A stretch of 64,000 nucleotides of DNA. Source: Costus lasius (lineage: Eukaryota; Streptophyta; Magnoliopsida; Zingiberales; Costaceae). Location of the stretch: positions 64,965,843 to 65,029,842 of the forward strand of contig CM050448.1 in assembly GCA_027563935.2 (NCBI GenBank), written 5' to 3'. Position numbers and translations under genes: made by a program. Below, piece by piece: positions 44,953 to 57,352 of the stretch; the first letter of the stretch is position 1, and the number at the start of each line of letters is the position of its first letter. Under the pieces are notes generated by a model. That model saw nothing but the letters and a program-made list of their open reading frames with translations. It ran no database searches and was not told the origin of the DNA.

Positions 44953-46612
44953 TGTTGTAGTCCGCAAGTGCATGGATACTCGAAGTAATAAAATAGATAT
45001 CGAACCACATAGACCTTATTGTTAAGTACCAAATAGTTGTATTCTCACTAGCTAAGCAAACCGAATATGATGAAAAGCAATGATGGAGAACACACGAAAA
45101 AGATAATCAGAGAGAAACTGAGACTAGGGTTTCATCCACCTTAATTCTAATGACTAGAAGGAAATAAAGGTTGTCAGTTTAATTCTATTATGATAAAGAC
45201 CTAATTCACTTCATAAAGGTATTGTCTCACTCTCGTGCAGACAATCATGCAGATAACCGATCCTCACTCTCGTGCAAGATCTATTCTCAATGCTAAAGAT
45301 AAGTGAATAATTGAACAAAGAACTCAAGAATCACTCTCGTGCATCCGAATTCTAAGTCAATCATCTCAAGTGGAATCTCAAGGATCACTCTCGTGCATCC
45401 TGAAACTCAACACAGGTTTTACTTATGGTTTTCCGACGACTCGATCCTCACTCTCGTGCAAGATCAAATCAAGTCTAACACAATAACTCAATCCAAAGTA
45501 TCAGAAACTCAACATGACAATAAAATCACTAAAGATCAGAATTCGAAAAACTACCTAATCTCTCACGATAGTTCCAAACTCAACGATTCCTAGGGTTCCG
45601 AATTTCAAACGATCAACCCCTCGGTCTATTTCACAAAACTCTAAAACATGCTGATATTTATAAAACTAAAGAGAATTAAAGAACAATCAATCACAAAAGT
45701 AAAATTATCATATTAAAATTAAACTTGACAAAAAATCAATGTTTTCTAGTCATTAACAAACTAAGGGGATTACACCCCATGTCCCAAAAGAAGATCTAAG
45801 CTTTCATGGTGAAATGATTACAACAAACCATAATTTCAGGGGATTAGAAAGCGAAAAAAGGGGAAGAAAAGTTACAAAACAGGGTTGTAATTGAAATACA
45901 ACCCGTAATTTCGCTTGTGAACAGTGCTGTCACCACTATTTTGATGATTTCTCCCTCGATCGGACTCCAAACGCTCTAAAACTTCTTGGACTTGCTCTCC
46001 TACTCCAGACGAAGCTTCGGTATAAAAATCACGATCTAAGATGTCCTCTACGCCCGCCTCTCTGACAATTGCTCTGTCAATTGGTGATAAGAATTGGGCC
46101 TTTCACTTCGTGTGTCTTCTCCTCTTTACGATAAGTTCGCAACAACTTTCGGATTTCAATTTGGACTTCTAGATCAAAAGTTATGGTCCCGCAAGATTCG
46201 GGCGGAAAAATCGGGAAATAGGGCACCAAATACGGTACCGTATCTTGAAAACGGCAGTGCCGTATTTTTACCCAGAATTCAGAAACTTTTTGTATAAAAT
46301 CCTCCAAAAATATGATACCGTGAGATTTTGTCCCAAAAATACGGTAGTGCCGTATTTTGGCAAAATAGCTCCGATTTTCATGAAATTTGATAGGTAGCTT
46401 CGTTTCGACGTCTGGAATCCATTGGTGTGCTCAAATCTTCCAAAATCCATCAAAATATGGCACTTTTAACCTGAAAATGATCAAAAATAAGAAACAGTGT
46501 AGATTCTGTAATATTTGACAATTAAGGCTTAAAAACAAGCAAAAGAGCATAATTATGACACAAAAAGACACATGAAATGACACAAAATATACTATGAATT
46601 TTGGTGTCATCA
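44953..46612 (-). mobile_element. Solo LTR nested inside the Athila/Tat-type solo LTR
   Basis: 1660 bp with plus-strand ends TGTTGTAGTCCGC and GGTGTCATCA and a perfect target duplication CTTCT (44948-44952 and 46613-46617). On the minus strand it starts TGATGACACC and ends CTACAACA, with a TTGCGG word near the end. This matches the architecture of the host LTR, so it is a related but different Tat/Athila-like family in opposite orientation. Confidence 0.85.
45215..45460. repeat. TCACTCTCGTGCA motif repeated five times
   Basis: The 13-base word occurs at about 45227, 45264, 45330, 45384 and 45448, each within a locally different context (GATCCTCACTCTCGTGCAAG, GAATCACTCTCGTGCATCC). Located in the nested solo LTR. 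Confidence 0.85.
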
Positions 46613-47497
46613 CTTCTTTGGACGAGAATGGATAGAGGCGACGGCTAGGGCAGAAAACAACAGCTAGGCAGAATTCCGGCAAGGAGATCACATAAAAGGA
46701 CGGATTTTATTGCTCCATCTTCATCTCCTGATCAAAGAGAAGGGTTATCCTTATTCTCCTAGTGTCTCCTTGTAATTTGATTTGGTTTTCATGTCAATTT
46801 CATCATATTATATGCTGTTTACTATGAACATGATAGTTTAAGATCTTTGTTTCAGGATTTGGGGAGTAGCCCGTTGATTTATTTATGAATTAAATCTTTT
46901 GTATGAATCTTCGTTAAGAATCTTATTGAGTTGATTTGATTAGAATTATACGTATTCCGCTTTAATACTCTAGACAAGTTTTATTGCGTTTAAGATGTCG
47001 CGAGAAGGACCGGGAGGTGAATCGTGACGTCGGATCTATTATTTTCAAACCTATGAATTCAATCATAAGAGTAGTTTGGATTCACTTGAAGGATTTACAC
47101 GGTTTGTCACAGAACTTAATAGGCCTAATTACAATAATTGTCACGAGAGTAGAGAATTATAGTGGTTAAGTACCGGAATTTGCTTCGGGAGAAGGTAATT
47201 TGTACCTAAGGACAAATCTGTTTCAACGCTTTAATTTTCTTACTTAAATTTATTTTATTAAATTCTAAATTGTCAACGTGGTGAAACCTCAATCCCGATT
47301 CTCTCCGCATAAGTTTTCTGCCCGAAACGCTTCCTTTTGCTCTCTCACGCATCGAAGTTTTCATTCAAAAACCACATTTTGAATAGACTAGCTATAAATC
47401 AATTGTGTAATCGGTACTTGACCGCAAGATCCTTATTGGGAACGATCTTTTATTTATTACTTTGATAAAGCCGTGCATTTGTGGCCGCATCAATACC

Positions 47498-47939
47498 CAA
47501 CTAGGCCGACAGACAAATAACAGTACTTGTGCTAAGAGCAAGCAATGCCGACCATTCGAGGGGCCAGGCCAAATAATAACAAATAATAATAACCAGCCCT
47601 ACATGGGCTCACACACTAAGCAAAAGAGGCCGGTCAAGTAGAAAGCCTAAAAAAGAGATCGACTGACAATGCAGTTATGATAATTAAGTTCTAAGTCCGA
47701 GGAGATTTAGATGTTACCCTTATAGCGTGCCTCGCTCCTTGTGCCTCAAACAAATAAAGAAGCCTCTGTACGCAGATGGGACACGTACGTGTTAGCTGCA
47801 CTAAATACACATGCAAGCCACATACATGCATGTGAGACTCACGCATGTGAGACTCACGACTAAGTCCAACCCAAATTATGCATGTGAGACTCACACATGC
47901 ACACACACACACATGTAAGAAGCTCATCTTCCTCACACG
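47498..47939. other. Non-coding segment between two solo LTRs
   Basis: No coding sequence. Contains three GCATGTGAGACTCAC copies at about 47826-47895 and an (AC)n run at about 47896-47912. Probably the remaining leader of the copia element that starts at 41633. Confidence 0.4.
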
Positions 47940-47944
47940 AGCGC

Positions 47945-50330
47945 TGTTAGGGAATGCCGGGTGTAATTTAAAATTTTTGCAGTCCCAGGACGCAGCGGAA
48001 GAAGCATTACACCCGAAACACATTCCGGTCCCAAGGATCCATGTGAGGGAGAGAACACAAGGATGTGTCAGGGTTAGTACCTTTATTGCTTGTTAGGATG
48101 AAGGTGCCAAGTTGAAGACGCCCAAGTGTTCGTCCTCTACAAGTATCCACGCGTCGACTCCTTGATCGTTGCTCCCTTCCACGCTTGGTGCTAGCCTCGG
48201 GAAGAGAATCAAGCCTTATCACTCTCTTCAAAACTTGCGCCACCTCCAAGGTAGAAGCGCCAAGAAGAGATGAGGAGGAAGATGATGCGCCAAGTACTTC
48301 CTTCTTCTTCTTTGCTTGCGCCACCTCCAAGGTGCGCCTATGGCCAAGGGACGATGAGGGCTTGTGGCAAGAAGACGCCACCAAGCTCAAAGAATCCTTG
48401 CGCCAAGAAGATGAGAAGAAGAACAAGAAGAACTTGCTTGCGCCTTTGATGGAAGAAGGAGAGCTCCAAGCCCTCAAGTTGTCGCCACCTTAAACTTCCA
48501 ATTCTCTCCAAGAGATGTCGCCACCAAGCCCTTCTCCAAGTTGCGCCAAGAGGAGAAGAAGGAGAAGAAGGCTTGCGGCTATAAAGAGGAGGAAGGTTGC
48601 GCCACCTTGATGTTGTCGCCCTTTGCCCTAGCTCACACCTCTCTATGTTTGTTCACACCTCCAAGGAATCGAACCAACAACCCACAAGAGAGGGCGGCAA
48701 GGGTCCTATTAATAGGACAAGGGGCGGCTAGGGCAATGACTAGGATCATGCCAAGTGGGCGGTTAGGATGAGAGGGGTTTGTGGTAAGGAAAGTCTCCAA
48801 GACTTTGCCATAAACCTCATTCAACCTATCCTTATTTGCCCAATAGCCATATCAGCCCAAGACATGCCTTAGAGGCATTCTTTCCATCCAAGGAGAAGGG
48901 ATAGGCGCAACATCCATGAAGAATTCGGCTAGGGTGGTTTCTTGAGAGAAATTAGGGTTTGAGGTAAGGTAAGTCTCCAAGACATTACCATATTCCTCAC
49001 CCTACTATCCATATGCGCCCAAGAACTTCCCATAAAAGTTCTCAAGCCATATCAGCCCCAAGACTTGCCTTAGAGGCAAGTATTCCATCCAAGGAGCAAA
49101 GGGGGAGGCGCCTAATGCTTCCTTATGAAGCAACATGCGCCCACTTCACCCCATTATGCCCTTGGCGCCAATGGGGTATAATTCTTCCCCATTATACCCT
49201 TATTTGCTTATACTTCTTCATGATAACTAATTATTGGGCCTCATTGGATAATGAGCTAGCCCAAACTTCATGGCATGAGTTGATTAAGCCATTGGATCCA
49301 ATCCAATGCAACCCTAATCCAAATGTGACCAATCTAGGTCAATTTCGGGTCAACCTGCCAAAAATGAAGTTTGGCTCCAATAACTTTCTTCCAACTCATC
49401 AGGCCCATTGGCGCTGATGAAATCTTCCAAATGGATCCAAGTTATCCAATAACTTGATCCAAAGGCTTCTGATTAAAGCAACGTCAAGAGTCTATTGCGT
49501 GTGACCCCGTAGGATCCATATGACGATGGCAATGATGTAAACATCATAAGTAGTGAGGGGTATCTAGCAACACATCACTACTACCCATGTCATAGGACTT
49601 AAGTCATTATGGCAACGACTCCTAACCAGCAACGAGGATTCCCATGCATTCTAGATCCCTTTGCCTAACTGATATCCCGCCATTGGATTTAGTCCATATT
49701 TATTAATCCAATCTACTGGTCATGACTCAATCAGTGTGGCCACATATTCCTGTCATGCACCAATGAGGTGGGGCGCCCCTAAGTGGATATCATGCTTCCT
49801 CTGAAGGAATGGGCAAATCCTACTATTGGTCATCCATGTCTCTACATGACTTATGACATGCCCAATGACAGTCGTTTTGATCTCCCAATTACGGAGAGAC
49901 GTAAGACTGTATTAAAGCATACCCATCATCAAATCTAGACATGAATACCTCAAGTCTGAGGATCAATGCAAACCTCTTGCATGTGAGATTGACTCGTTGA
50001 CTAGACAAGTCAATCCTCACGGTGGATCACTCCAGTGCATCCAATGCACCTGTATGTCTGCGTCACTGTGCCCTGCACCTAACCAGCCCATACACCAGTC
50101 TCACATGTACCAAAGCCATCCCATATCTGCTAAGGTACCTTGACTGGGGATAGCTTGTGAGAATGGATCCAATCCAAACTCCTGGGACATTATATATGCA
50201 ATTCAATACATCAACGCAGGTAAAGCAATCTGCATAATAACGACCATGCCTTTAATAATTCTATCAAAGTACTTTCATAACAATGCCTGACCATGTCCAT
50301 ACATTGGTCTGCAGGGCATATACACCAACA
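47945..50330 (-). mobile_element. Copia solo LTR, 2386 bp, TSD AGCGC
   Basis: Plus-strand ends TGTTAGGGAATGCCGG and TATACACCAACA, with a perfect duplication AGCGC at 47940-47944 and 50331-50335. It aligns with the LTR at 57353-59205 (shared GCGCCCAAGTGTTCG, GGTGCTAGCCT/AGTGCTAGCCT, CATTGGCGCTGATGAAATCT), which is preceded by a PBS and linked to copia gag. This identifies the family and the minus orientation. Confidence 0.88.
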
Positions 50331-50335
50331 AGCGC

Positions 50336-50632
50336 ATCTGCTCTCCGCACATTGCCGAGCTGACGAGTTCACCTAGAAGCCCAGCTGCCGCCGCCTCTCG
50401 CCGGAGCTGCCTCTTTTACTTTGAGTCATCATTGGGATCAAGGTCCACCGTCACTCAAATTGATGAAGGCGTTGAGATCCATGTTGCCTAGAGTTGCCCA
50501 CCAGTGTGGAGGAGGTCGCCAATGCCAAGTACGAGCCGCCTACTCGTTTGATGCCACTAAGAGCAAGGAAGGAAGCCGCCGCCAAGCTTCGACAGATGCT
50601 GCTGCCATCACTAGAACTGCCACTAGGAAAAG
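50336..50632. other. GC-rich segment, origin unknown
   Basis: Lies between the AGCGC duplication and the next LTR. Moderately open on the plus strand but with no recognised family. Confidence 0.3.
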
Positions 50633-52114
50633 TGATGCGTTATATTTACATCACATTTTACCTATATTTTATAGGATATTTTGGGCTTATTTCATGATTT
50701 TATACTAATTATAAGCATTTTTTACTTCACTTGGTATAGAATCTTCACTTTCCTTAGTTTTCATAAAAATACAGGTAAAATGATCCAAAAATGATGGATT
50801 TCATGAGTTTTGAAGCCATGGCATGATTCCTGAGGAGATTACGAGTTTGCATGTCAAATTTGGGGCAAAAAAGGTGAAAAACGTGACTTTCACAGCCTTG
50901 GCCGTGAGTTTTCCGACCGGCCATGAGTTCTGTGTTCAAAGGGCAAAAATGTGGCTAAGTTAAAAAGTCCACATAAACTTTCACGGGTGAGGCCGTAAAT
51001 CCTTCATGGTCCGTGATTCTTTCTGTGTACAAAGAGCCTTATTCACAGAAACATTTACGACCGTAGCCGTAAAGTGTTTACGGGTCGTGAATTTTTCTGC
51101 CCCTTCAAGTTTTTCGCTCAATTTGATTCCAAATCAAGCTAGATTTGAACCAAACTCTCTAGATTTGTTCCTTAAGGGGTTCCGGACCGATTAAAGTATA
51201 AAAGATAGGATTTTTGGAGGGTTTGGGGGCTTCTACACATGAACATGAACAGAGGCGGCGGCTAGGGCGAAAATTGATTTATGGGCAGAATTCTGGCAAA
51301 AGATCATGCAAAGGAGGGATTTGGACACTTCATCTTCATCTCCAGATCGAGGGGAAGAGTTCTAATTACTATCCTAATATCTTTTTGTATTATTTTTGAG
51401 AGATTATGTCGAGTTCATCAATATACATGCTGTTTTTAAAGAACATATTTGCTTAAACCTATTTCGGGATTAGGGGTGTAGCCCATTGATGATTTATGGA
51501 TTAAACTTATTGTTTAAATCTTTGACGTGAATTTTATAGAGTTGATTTGATTAGAATTATGTTTATTTATGTGATTTACTCTGATCAAGTATGTTTACGT
51601 CTTAGATGTTGCGAGAAGGACTGGGAGGTGAATCGCAACATCGGAACTATTCTTTTCAAACCTATGAATCCAATCATGAGAGTAGTTTGAATTTATTTGA
51701 AGGATTTTTATGGTTTTTTACATAACTTAATGGGTCTATTTATGTTAATTGTCATGAGAGTAGGGAAATAATGTAAATAGATACCGGATTATGCTTCGGG
51801 AGGAGGTAATATGTACCTAAGGAAAAATCCCTTTCAACACTTCAATTTTTTGTTCAAAGATTTATTTTTATTGAATTCATAGTCATCAGCGTGGTGAAAC
51901 CCCGAGTCCCGACTTTCTCCATATTGATTTTTACCCAAAAATATTACTTCTGTTTTTTTTATTTGTACCTAGAAATTTCCAAGAAAAAAAAACCACACTT
52001 CGAATCGTCTAGATATAGATCAATCGTGTAATTGGTACTTGACCGCCAGATCCTCGTTGGGAATGATATCTTATTTTATTACTTCGATAATTCCATGCAC
52101 TTGCGGAAGCATCA
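50633..52114 (+). repeat. 5' LTR of an Athila/Tat-type Ty3/gypsy element
   Basis: 1482 bp, TGATGCGTTATATTTACATC to GGAAGCATCA, followed after six bases by the PBS. The internal CGTGA/TCACG-type words (for example GGCCGTGAGTTTTCC) are shared with the solo LTR at 44351-47492. Confidence 0.88.
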
Positions 52115-52120
52115 AGTTTT

Positions 52121-52137
52121 TGGCGCCGTTGCCGGGA
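52121..52137 (+). promoter_or_regulatory. Primer binding site, tRNA-Asp type
   Basis: TGGCGCCGTTGCCGGGA, the conserved PBS of plant Athila/Tat-lineage gypsy elements. It proves that 50633-52114 is a 5' LTR. Confidence 0.92.
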
Positions 52138-53889
52138 ATCAGGCCAGCCAATATCGGTTTAATCGTGAGATTTATAGATTAGACATTTTTTTTATTTTAT
52201 TTTTGTTTTTATTTTGGTTTGTTTGTTTTTTGCATTTTTTTCTTTATAGTTAGTATATTTTATTTTTCTCTGTTTAGATTAACACGATGTATGAACAGGA
52301 GAACTCAAAAATCATTTTACTAGATATTTTAAGCTTTATTTTGTATTTCCTATTTTACACTTTGTATTTCTGAATTTTATTACGTAAATTAAAAATATGA
52401 TGTTTAACCAATGTTAATGGTCAAATCAGAGGTATATGCCACCAATAATGTCAAGAGAATATGGCACGGATGCATTACAATCACTTGCAGCAAAGGTAAA
52501 TTCCTTTACTCAACAAACTGATTATTTAAGCATGTGATATTCTAAGTTAAAATCTATTATTTGCGATATTTGTGGATATCATGGGCATCATTATACTAAA
52601 TGTCAATTAGGGATTCCTACATCCTTTAACTCATGCCCTAGTGCCTACAATCCAAGTTGGGAGAACCATTAAAACTTACTTTATCAGAACGACCCAACAT
52701 TTATTCCACAGTCAAACTTTTGTAAACCTCAAAAATCCAACTTAGAAGCCATGTTTAAAAACTCTATAGCGGATATGACCAAACAAAGTGAGGAATTTCA
52801 TAGTATGATTTATGACACTAATAAAAATGATATAGAGGAAGGAATCCATGATGAATCTGAGAATTTTGTAGAGTTGGAACAATCATTAGTCATGACTCCA
52901 GTAATGGATTATGATTTACCTTCTTCAAATTTTGATAATTTTTAAAAATTTTAAATACCCTATTAACCCTTCCTCAGCACTTTACTAGCCATCCAGTCCC
53001 CTCTCACATAACATAGTGCATTGCAACATAAATACTTGAGACATATTTGAAAAAATAAAGAACTTTTGGAGTCTTGTGAGAAGAAGGATGAAGAATTTGA
53101 GGAGCCTCAAGTAAGAAATAGCGAGATAGATGAGGATGAATTTGATAGTGTTAGGATGGGATACCCCATTGAAGAGAAAGAAATTGAGGAGGAAGAGGAT
53201 CTTGTGTATATTCTACCACCATCACCATATGAACCATCAATTCCTTTTCTATAGAAAAATCCATTAGGAATTTGCATGATAGATGATAAAGAGGATAATG
53301 ATGATGAGGTAGCTGAAATATTATTTGATTCAAATCCAACCACAGGTACCCAAAAGATGATAACACATGAGATTCTTAATCACATTGACATTGAGGTAAG
53401 TGAAAAACCCAATGAGAAATTTGAAAACTTCTTGAGCAATCTAAGGTATGAATTTTTTTATCTTAATTTCAGTCTTCTTCCAATTGCTGATGCAAATTTA
53501 AAAGGAGAACACATGATTTTACTTTTGAATAAATATAGAAAAATTATTAGGTATTCTTTGCATGTCTTTAATTTTTTTTTATGCATGTACTGGCCACTGC
53601 GACATGGATCCACCTGTTTAACTGGATATATACTTTGGTGGGCACACTCTTAAGACAGAGGAAAAGCAGAAGATTATATGCTCTCTACTATGCCATTGAT
53701 TCACCAACTCTACCATGACATGAAGCTATGGTCGAGTTAATGACCTTAAACAAGCGCTTTTTGGGAGCAACCCAAATTTTTAACTTTTACTACTCTTAGT
53801 TTTAGTTTTTGATTTTTTTTAAATTTTTAGAAATTTTTGCAGCATGATTTGATGAGTTTTTATGAATGGAAAATCATTTAATAAGTTAT
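52138..53889 (+). pseudogene. Athila/Tat-type internal region, gag remnant without pol
   Basis: A zinc knuckle is readable (IICDICGYHGHHYTKCQ near 52560). It is followed by acidic, low-complexity frames (52751-52945, 53066-53254, 53276-53653) of the kind found at the gag C-terminus. No protease, RT or integrase motif is present. At 53753-53775 the lineage's conserved 3' word AGCGCTTTTTGGGAGCAACC occurs, so pol was deleted or never present between 52.8 and 53.7 kb. Confidence 0.7.
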
Positions 53890-54630
53890 TTTAATAGTAA
53901 TAAGAACTCTTCCCCTCGATATGGAGATGATGAAGAAGCGTCCAAATCCCTCCTTTGCGTGATCTTTCGCCGGAATTTTGCCTTGGAACCAAGTTTTCAC
54001 CCTAGCCGCCGCCTCTGATTGTGTTCATCCGTAAAAATTCTCCTTGCCCTCTAAAAATCCCACCTTTTATAGTTTAATTGGTTCGGAACCCATCAGGGAA
54101 GAATTCTAGAACGTTTAGTCCAATTCTAGTTCGATTTGGAGTCGAATCGAGTGAAAAACTCGAAAGGGCGAAAAAACTCACGGTCGGTAAACAGTTTACG
54201 GCTGAAGCTGTAAATGTTTCTGTGAATAAAGTGTTGTATACCCAGAAATATTCACGGCCCGTGAAGGATTCACGGCCTCGCCCGTGAATGTTTCTATGAA
54301 CTTTTTTACTTAGCCACGATTTCACCCTTCGAACGCGAAACTCACAGTTAGCCGAGATACTCACGGCCAAGGCAGTTCGCATCTGACACTGTTTTCATCC
54401 CAAATTTAATGTGCGACCTCGTAATTACCTCGGGAATCATGCTATGACTTCAAAACTCATGAAATCCATAAATTTTATGTCATTTCACTTGCATTTTCAA
54501 TAAAACCAAGAAAAGTGAAGATTCCATACCAAGTAAAGCAAAAATACTAAAAATTGGTATAAAATCATGAAATTAAGCCTAAATATCATATAAAACACAG
54601 GCAAAAGCATGATGTAAATGTAACACATCA
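53890..54630 (-). repeat. Inverted, truncated copy of the Athila/Tat-type LTR
   Basis: The reverse complement begins TGATGTGTTACATTTACATC at 54630 and follows the first half of 50633-52114 to about position 51390 of that LTR (shared GAGGCGGCGGCTAGGG, GGAGGGATTTGGAC, GAGGGGAAGAGTTCT). The second half of the LTR is absent. It abuts the copia integrase remnant at 54631. Confidence 0.85.
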
Positions 54631-55805
54631 CTCACCTATCTTGGTGAAGGGTGTTTTGTCATTTTCCCTAGCAAACAAGGCTCACAAGTATAAAACTCCT
54701 CTAAGGAGGTTGAATCTAATAATCCATGAGTATGGAGTTGTTGAATACGATTCTTATTTATATGAGCTAATCAACAATGCCAAAGGTATGCACCAACTAA
54801 ACCACTCAGTTTGATCCTTTTATTATTTATATTACATATAGAGTTATCCATGTCCAAGACATATAATCCATTGCATAAAGTACCCTTCCCATAAAACATA
54901 TTTGCAAATGAAAAAGAATAAGAGTTCTCCTTTATTTCAAACTTAAAACCTTTCCTTGCTAAACAAAGAATGGATACAATATTTTTGGTAAAAGAAAGTA
55001 CATAATAGCAATTATCTAACTCTAACTGAAGTCCAAAAGGCAAGGAGAGTGTCAAAATTCCTACAGCAACAACAGCAACCTATGCCCCGTTTCTAACTCA
55101 TAGGTCAATCTCTCCAGGCCGCACCGATCTACTTTTCTTAAGCCCCTGTATATTTGTACAAATATGAGCTTCGTATGCAGTATCCAATACCCATGACATA
55201 GAAGTAGAAAGGTTGACTTCGATAACATAAATACCTGAGCTAGAAGATGAAGCCTTGCTTCTCTTCACCTCGTTCTAAAGTTGTACTAAGTCCTCTTTAA
55301 TGTGGATTGGTTCTCCACCATTATAGCACCTATCTTTCCTTATCCTTTCCAACTTTACTTTTAATGCTTTAGTCAAACCCGTTGGCTTACTATTGCATTG
55401 ATGGACAACCTTAGAGGTATGATCACTAACCGTTTCATCGAAAAGCTGCTTTAGATCACTTATGATCTCAGAGGCACTTTTCTCCTCATACCGCCTTCAT
55501 AATTCAAGTGACATGTTGGTTAGCATCATATTTATAACCTCAGATGCATCCTTTTGATGCTTATGAAAAGCATCAATCTCAGCCGCTGGGGCTGAGCATG
55601 GAATGGATTCAAGAATAGGCTGCTCAAGGACATACAACTTCTTCTCATGCCTGAGGACAATCCTCAAGTTGAGATACCAGTCTAATAAGTTGGTTTCAAC
55701 CAACTTGTTCCTTTCCAGGATAGATTGCAATGACCATCTTCTATTGTTCATTGCCATTATATCTATAACAACCAAGAAAAGTAGATTAGTACTACTTTGA
55801 ATCAT
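54631..55805 (-). pseudogene. Copia gag, protease and integrase N-terminus, degraded
   Basis: From 55805 the minus strand gives a copia gag start (LLDWYLNLRIVLRHEKKLYV, then MLTNMSLEL) and a decayed zinc knuckle (CYNGGEPIHIKED near 55325). Protease follows with the active site reading WVLDTAYEAHIC, where the family has D-T-G. Then come LPFGLQLELDNCYYVLSF, GLYVLD and a GAG-pre-integrase remnant (YLWHC, then ACLLGKMTKHPFTKIGE near 54640). It stops dead at the inverted LTR at 54630, so the rest of pol is lost. Confidence 0.85.
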
Positions 55806-57339
55806 TTAATCTGGACTTGTATTAAATGATCATGGCTCCCACTATTTTAATCGAATTGATAACCCACAAAGTCAATTGGGAAATTCGAGATTTCCAAGTG
55901 AGATGAGATCCCTATTTCACATGAGGCTTCGCATCCCACGAGGGTGGGATGAGATGCACAAAGTGACCCATGCTTCTTAAGGTGGGCACACCGACTGATT
56001 GCACTTGGCAATTCCCCTTATTGAGACAGTCTAGGCATTTCATGTCCAGCGAGGGCTGGATATAGCAAAAAACCTAACCTCTCAACGATGCCTCTAGAGT
56101 TCCATCATGTGGCCACCACATGTGAAAAACTAGTCAAGTCTATTCCTAATCGTTATGCGCAAGGCCAACGAGTTTCCTTGCGAAGGCATGTCCAGGTTAA
56201 AACTAGACTGGGGAAACCATTATCACCATGCAGCTTCTAAAAATAAGTGGGTGTGTCCCACGAGGGTGGGAAACCGTGCACAACACCACTGATCGATAGC
56301 TTGATGAGAGCTACGAGTTAGAAGGCTTATTTCAGACTTGATATTTTTATTTGAGGGTTTTTGAGGTCTCATCCTCTTAGTTATATCTTTTGTCTAACAT
56401 TACAAGCATGCAATCCTATAGTGATAACAATAAGATAAAACACATCGAGGCATGCTTTAGCAGATAAGGAAAGCAGTAAACAAGTGATGTGGCACATTGA
56501 ATCAACACATGCCAAAGATGTTCAATGTTTGACCTAGGTGACAAGCCCCAACAAGACCTAACCTAGCCGCCACTAAGATCCTTGTTCATGCTCGGCTCCA
56601 AGGTCCTTCAAGTCAAGGTATAGCTCTCAAACCCTAGAAACACCCCTAGGGAAACCTTAGAAGTGTCCCATGAAGGGTTCGGTCAATGCCTTACTCTTTG
56701 ATGCTGCCATCAACCAACTTGCTCCAAGCAAGGTGGATGCGCCAAAGGTGATAATGAATCCTTAATCTTCAATTTTACAAAACAAAGAAAAAGAAAGAGC
56801 GGCACATAGGCCTAACACAAATACATCACAAGCATACAAGGTGCTTGACTATGACCATAACACAATGCACATGCAAGATACCTATCTCATGCTTTTCTAT
56901 ATGCTCATGAAAAACATAAAATCTGAATTTTAATTTTTCATTAAAACATGTCTCTTTTCCTCAACCTCTTATCACAAATCCTTTGGTTATTTGTTTCTCT
57001 CAGGAGTCTACAAGTGGCATACCCGTTACCCTTCTTGTAATCCTTAACTTACTATGATTAGGGCAATCACCTAGTCCATGCCCCACATAATCTCAACAAG
57101 TCTCTCATGGGTCTATCCCACTATGAGAGGAGAAATTATTTCTTCCACATATGGGTCTATCCCAGTCATGTGAACAAGGTAGAAAACCAAAAGAAATCAA
57201 ATAGAAGTTAGGAACAAGAAACTTACAATTTTTCCTACTTTAGAGAAACCATGAGCCACATGCAATTTTAAAGAAAAAAATACATATGACATGTGAGCAT
57301 ACAATTAAAGCATAAAACACCGTTCGAGTCTCGCAAGTC
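55806..57339 (-). other. Leader of the minus-strand copia element
   Basis: Non-coding 1.5 kb between gag and the primer site. It contains two CCCACGAGGGTGGGA words (55936 and 56257) and other short duplications. Confidence 0.6.
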
Positions 57340-57351
57340 GCTCAGATACCA
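57340..57351 (-). promoter_or_regulatory. Primer binding site, tRNA-Met type with one mismatch
   Basis: The minus strand reads TGGTATCTGAGC, one base different from the standard TGGTATCAGAGC, placed one or two bases inside the LTR. Confidence 0.85.
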
Positions 57352-57352
57352 C

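Larger units (their letters stand above)
44351..47492 (+). mobile_element. Athila/Tat-type solo LTR, itself interrupted
   Basis: Excluding the nested insert and one target copy, it is 1477 bp and aligns end to end with the LTR at 50633-52114 (TAATGAGTTACATTTACATC start, GCATCA end, shared CGTGAGTTTTTC and TCCTTCATGG words). Flanks ATATC (44346-44350) and ATACC (47493-47497) are a 5-bp duplication with one mismatch. No internal sequence follows, so it is a solo LTR. Its left end reads TA instead of TG. Confidence 0.8.

Noticed and set aside
48185..48493. Frames within the 47945-50330 region
   Set aside because: They fall in a solo LTR and are built from GAAGAAG and GCGCC repeats; no protein family.
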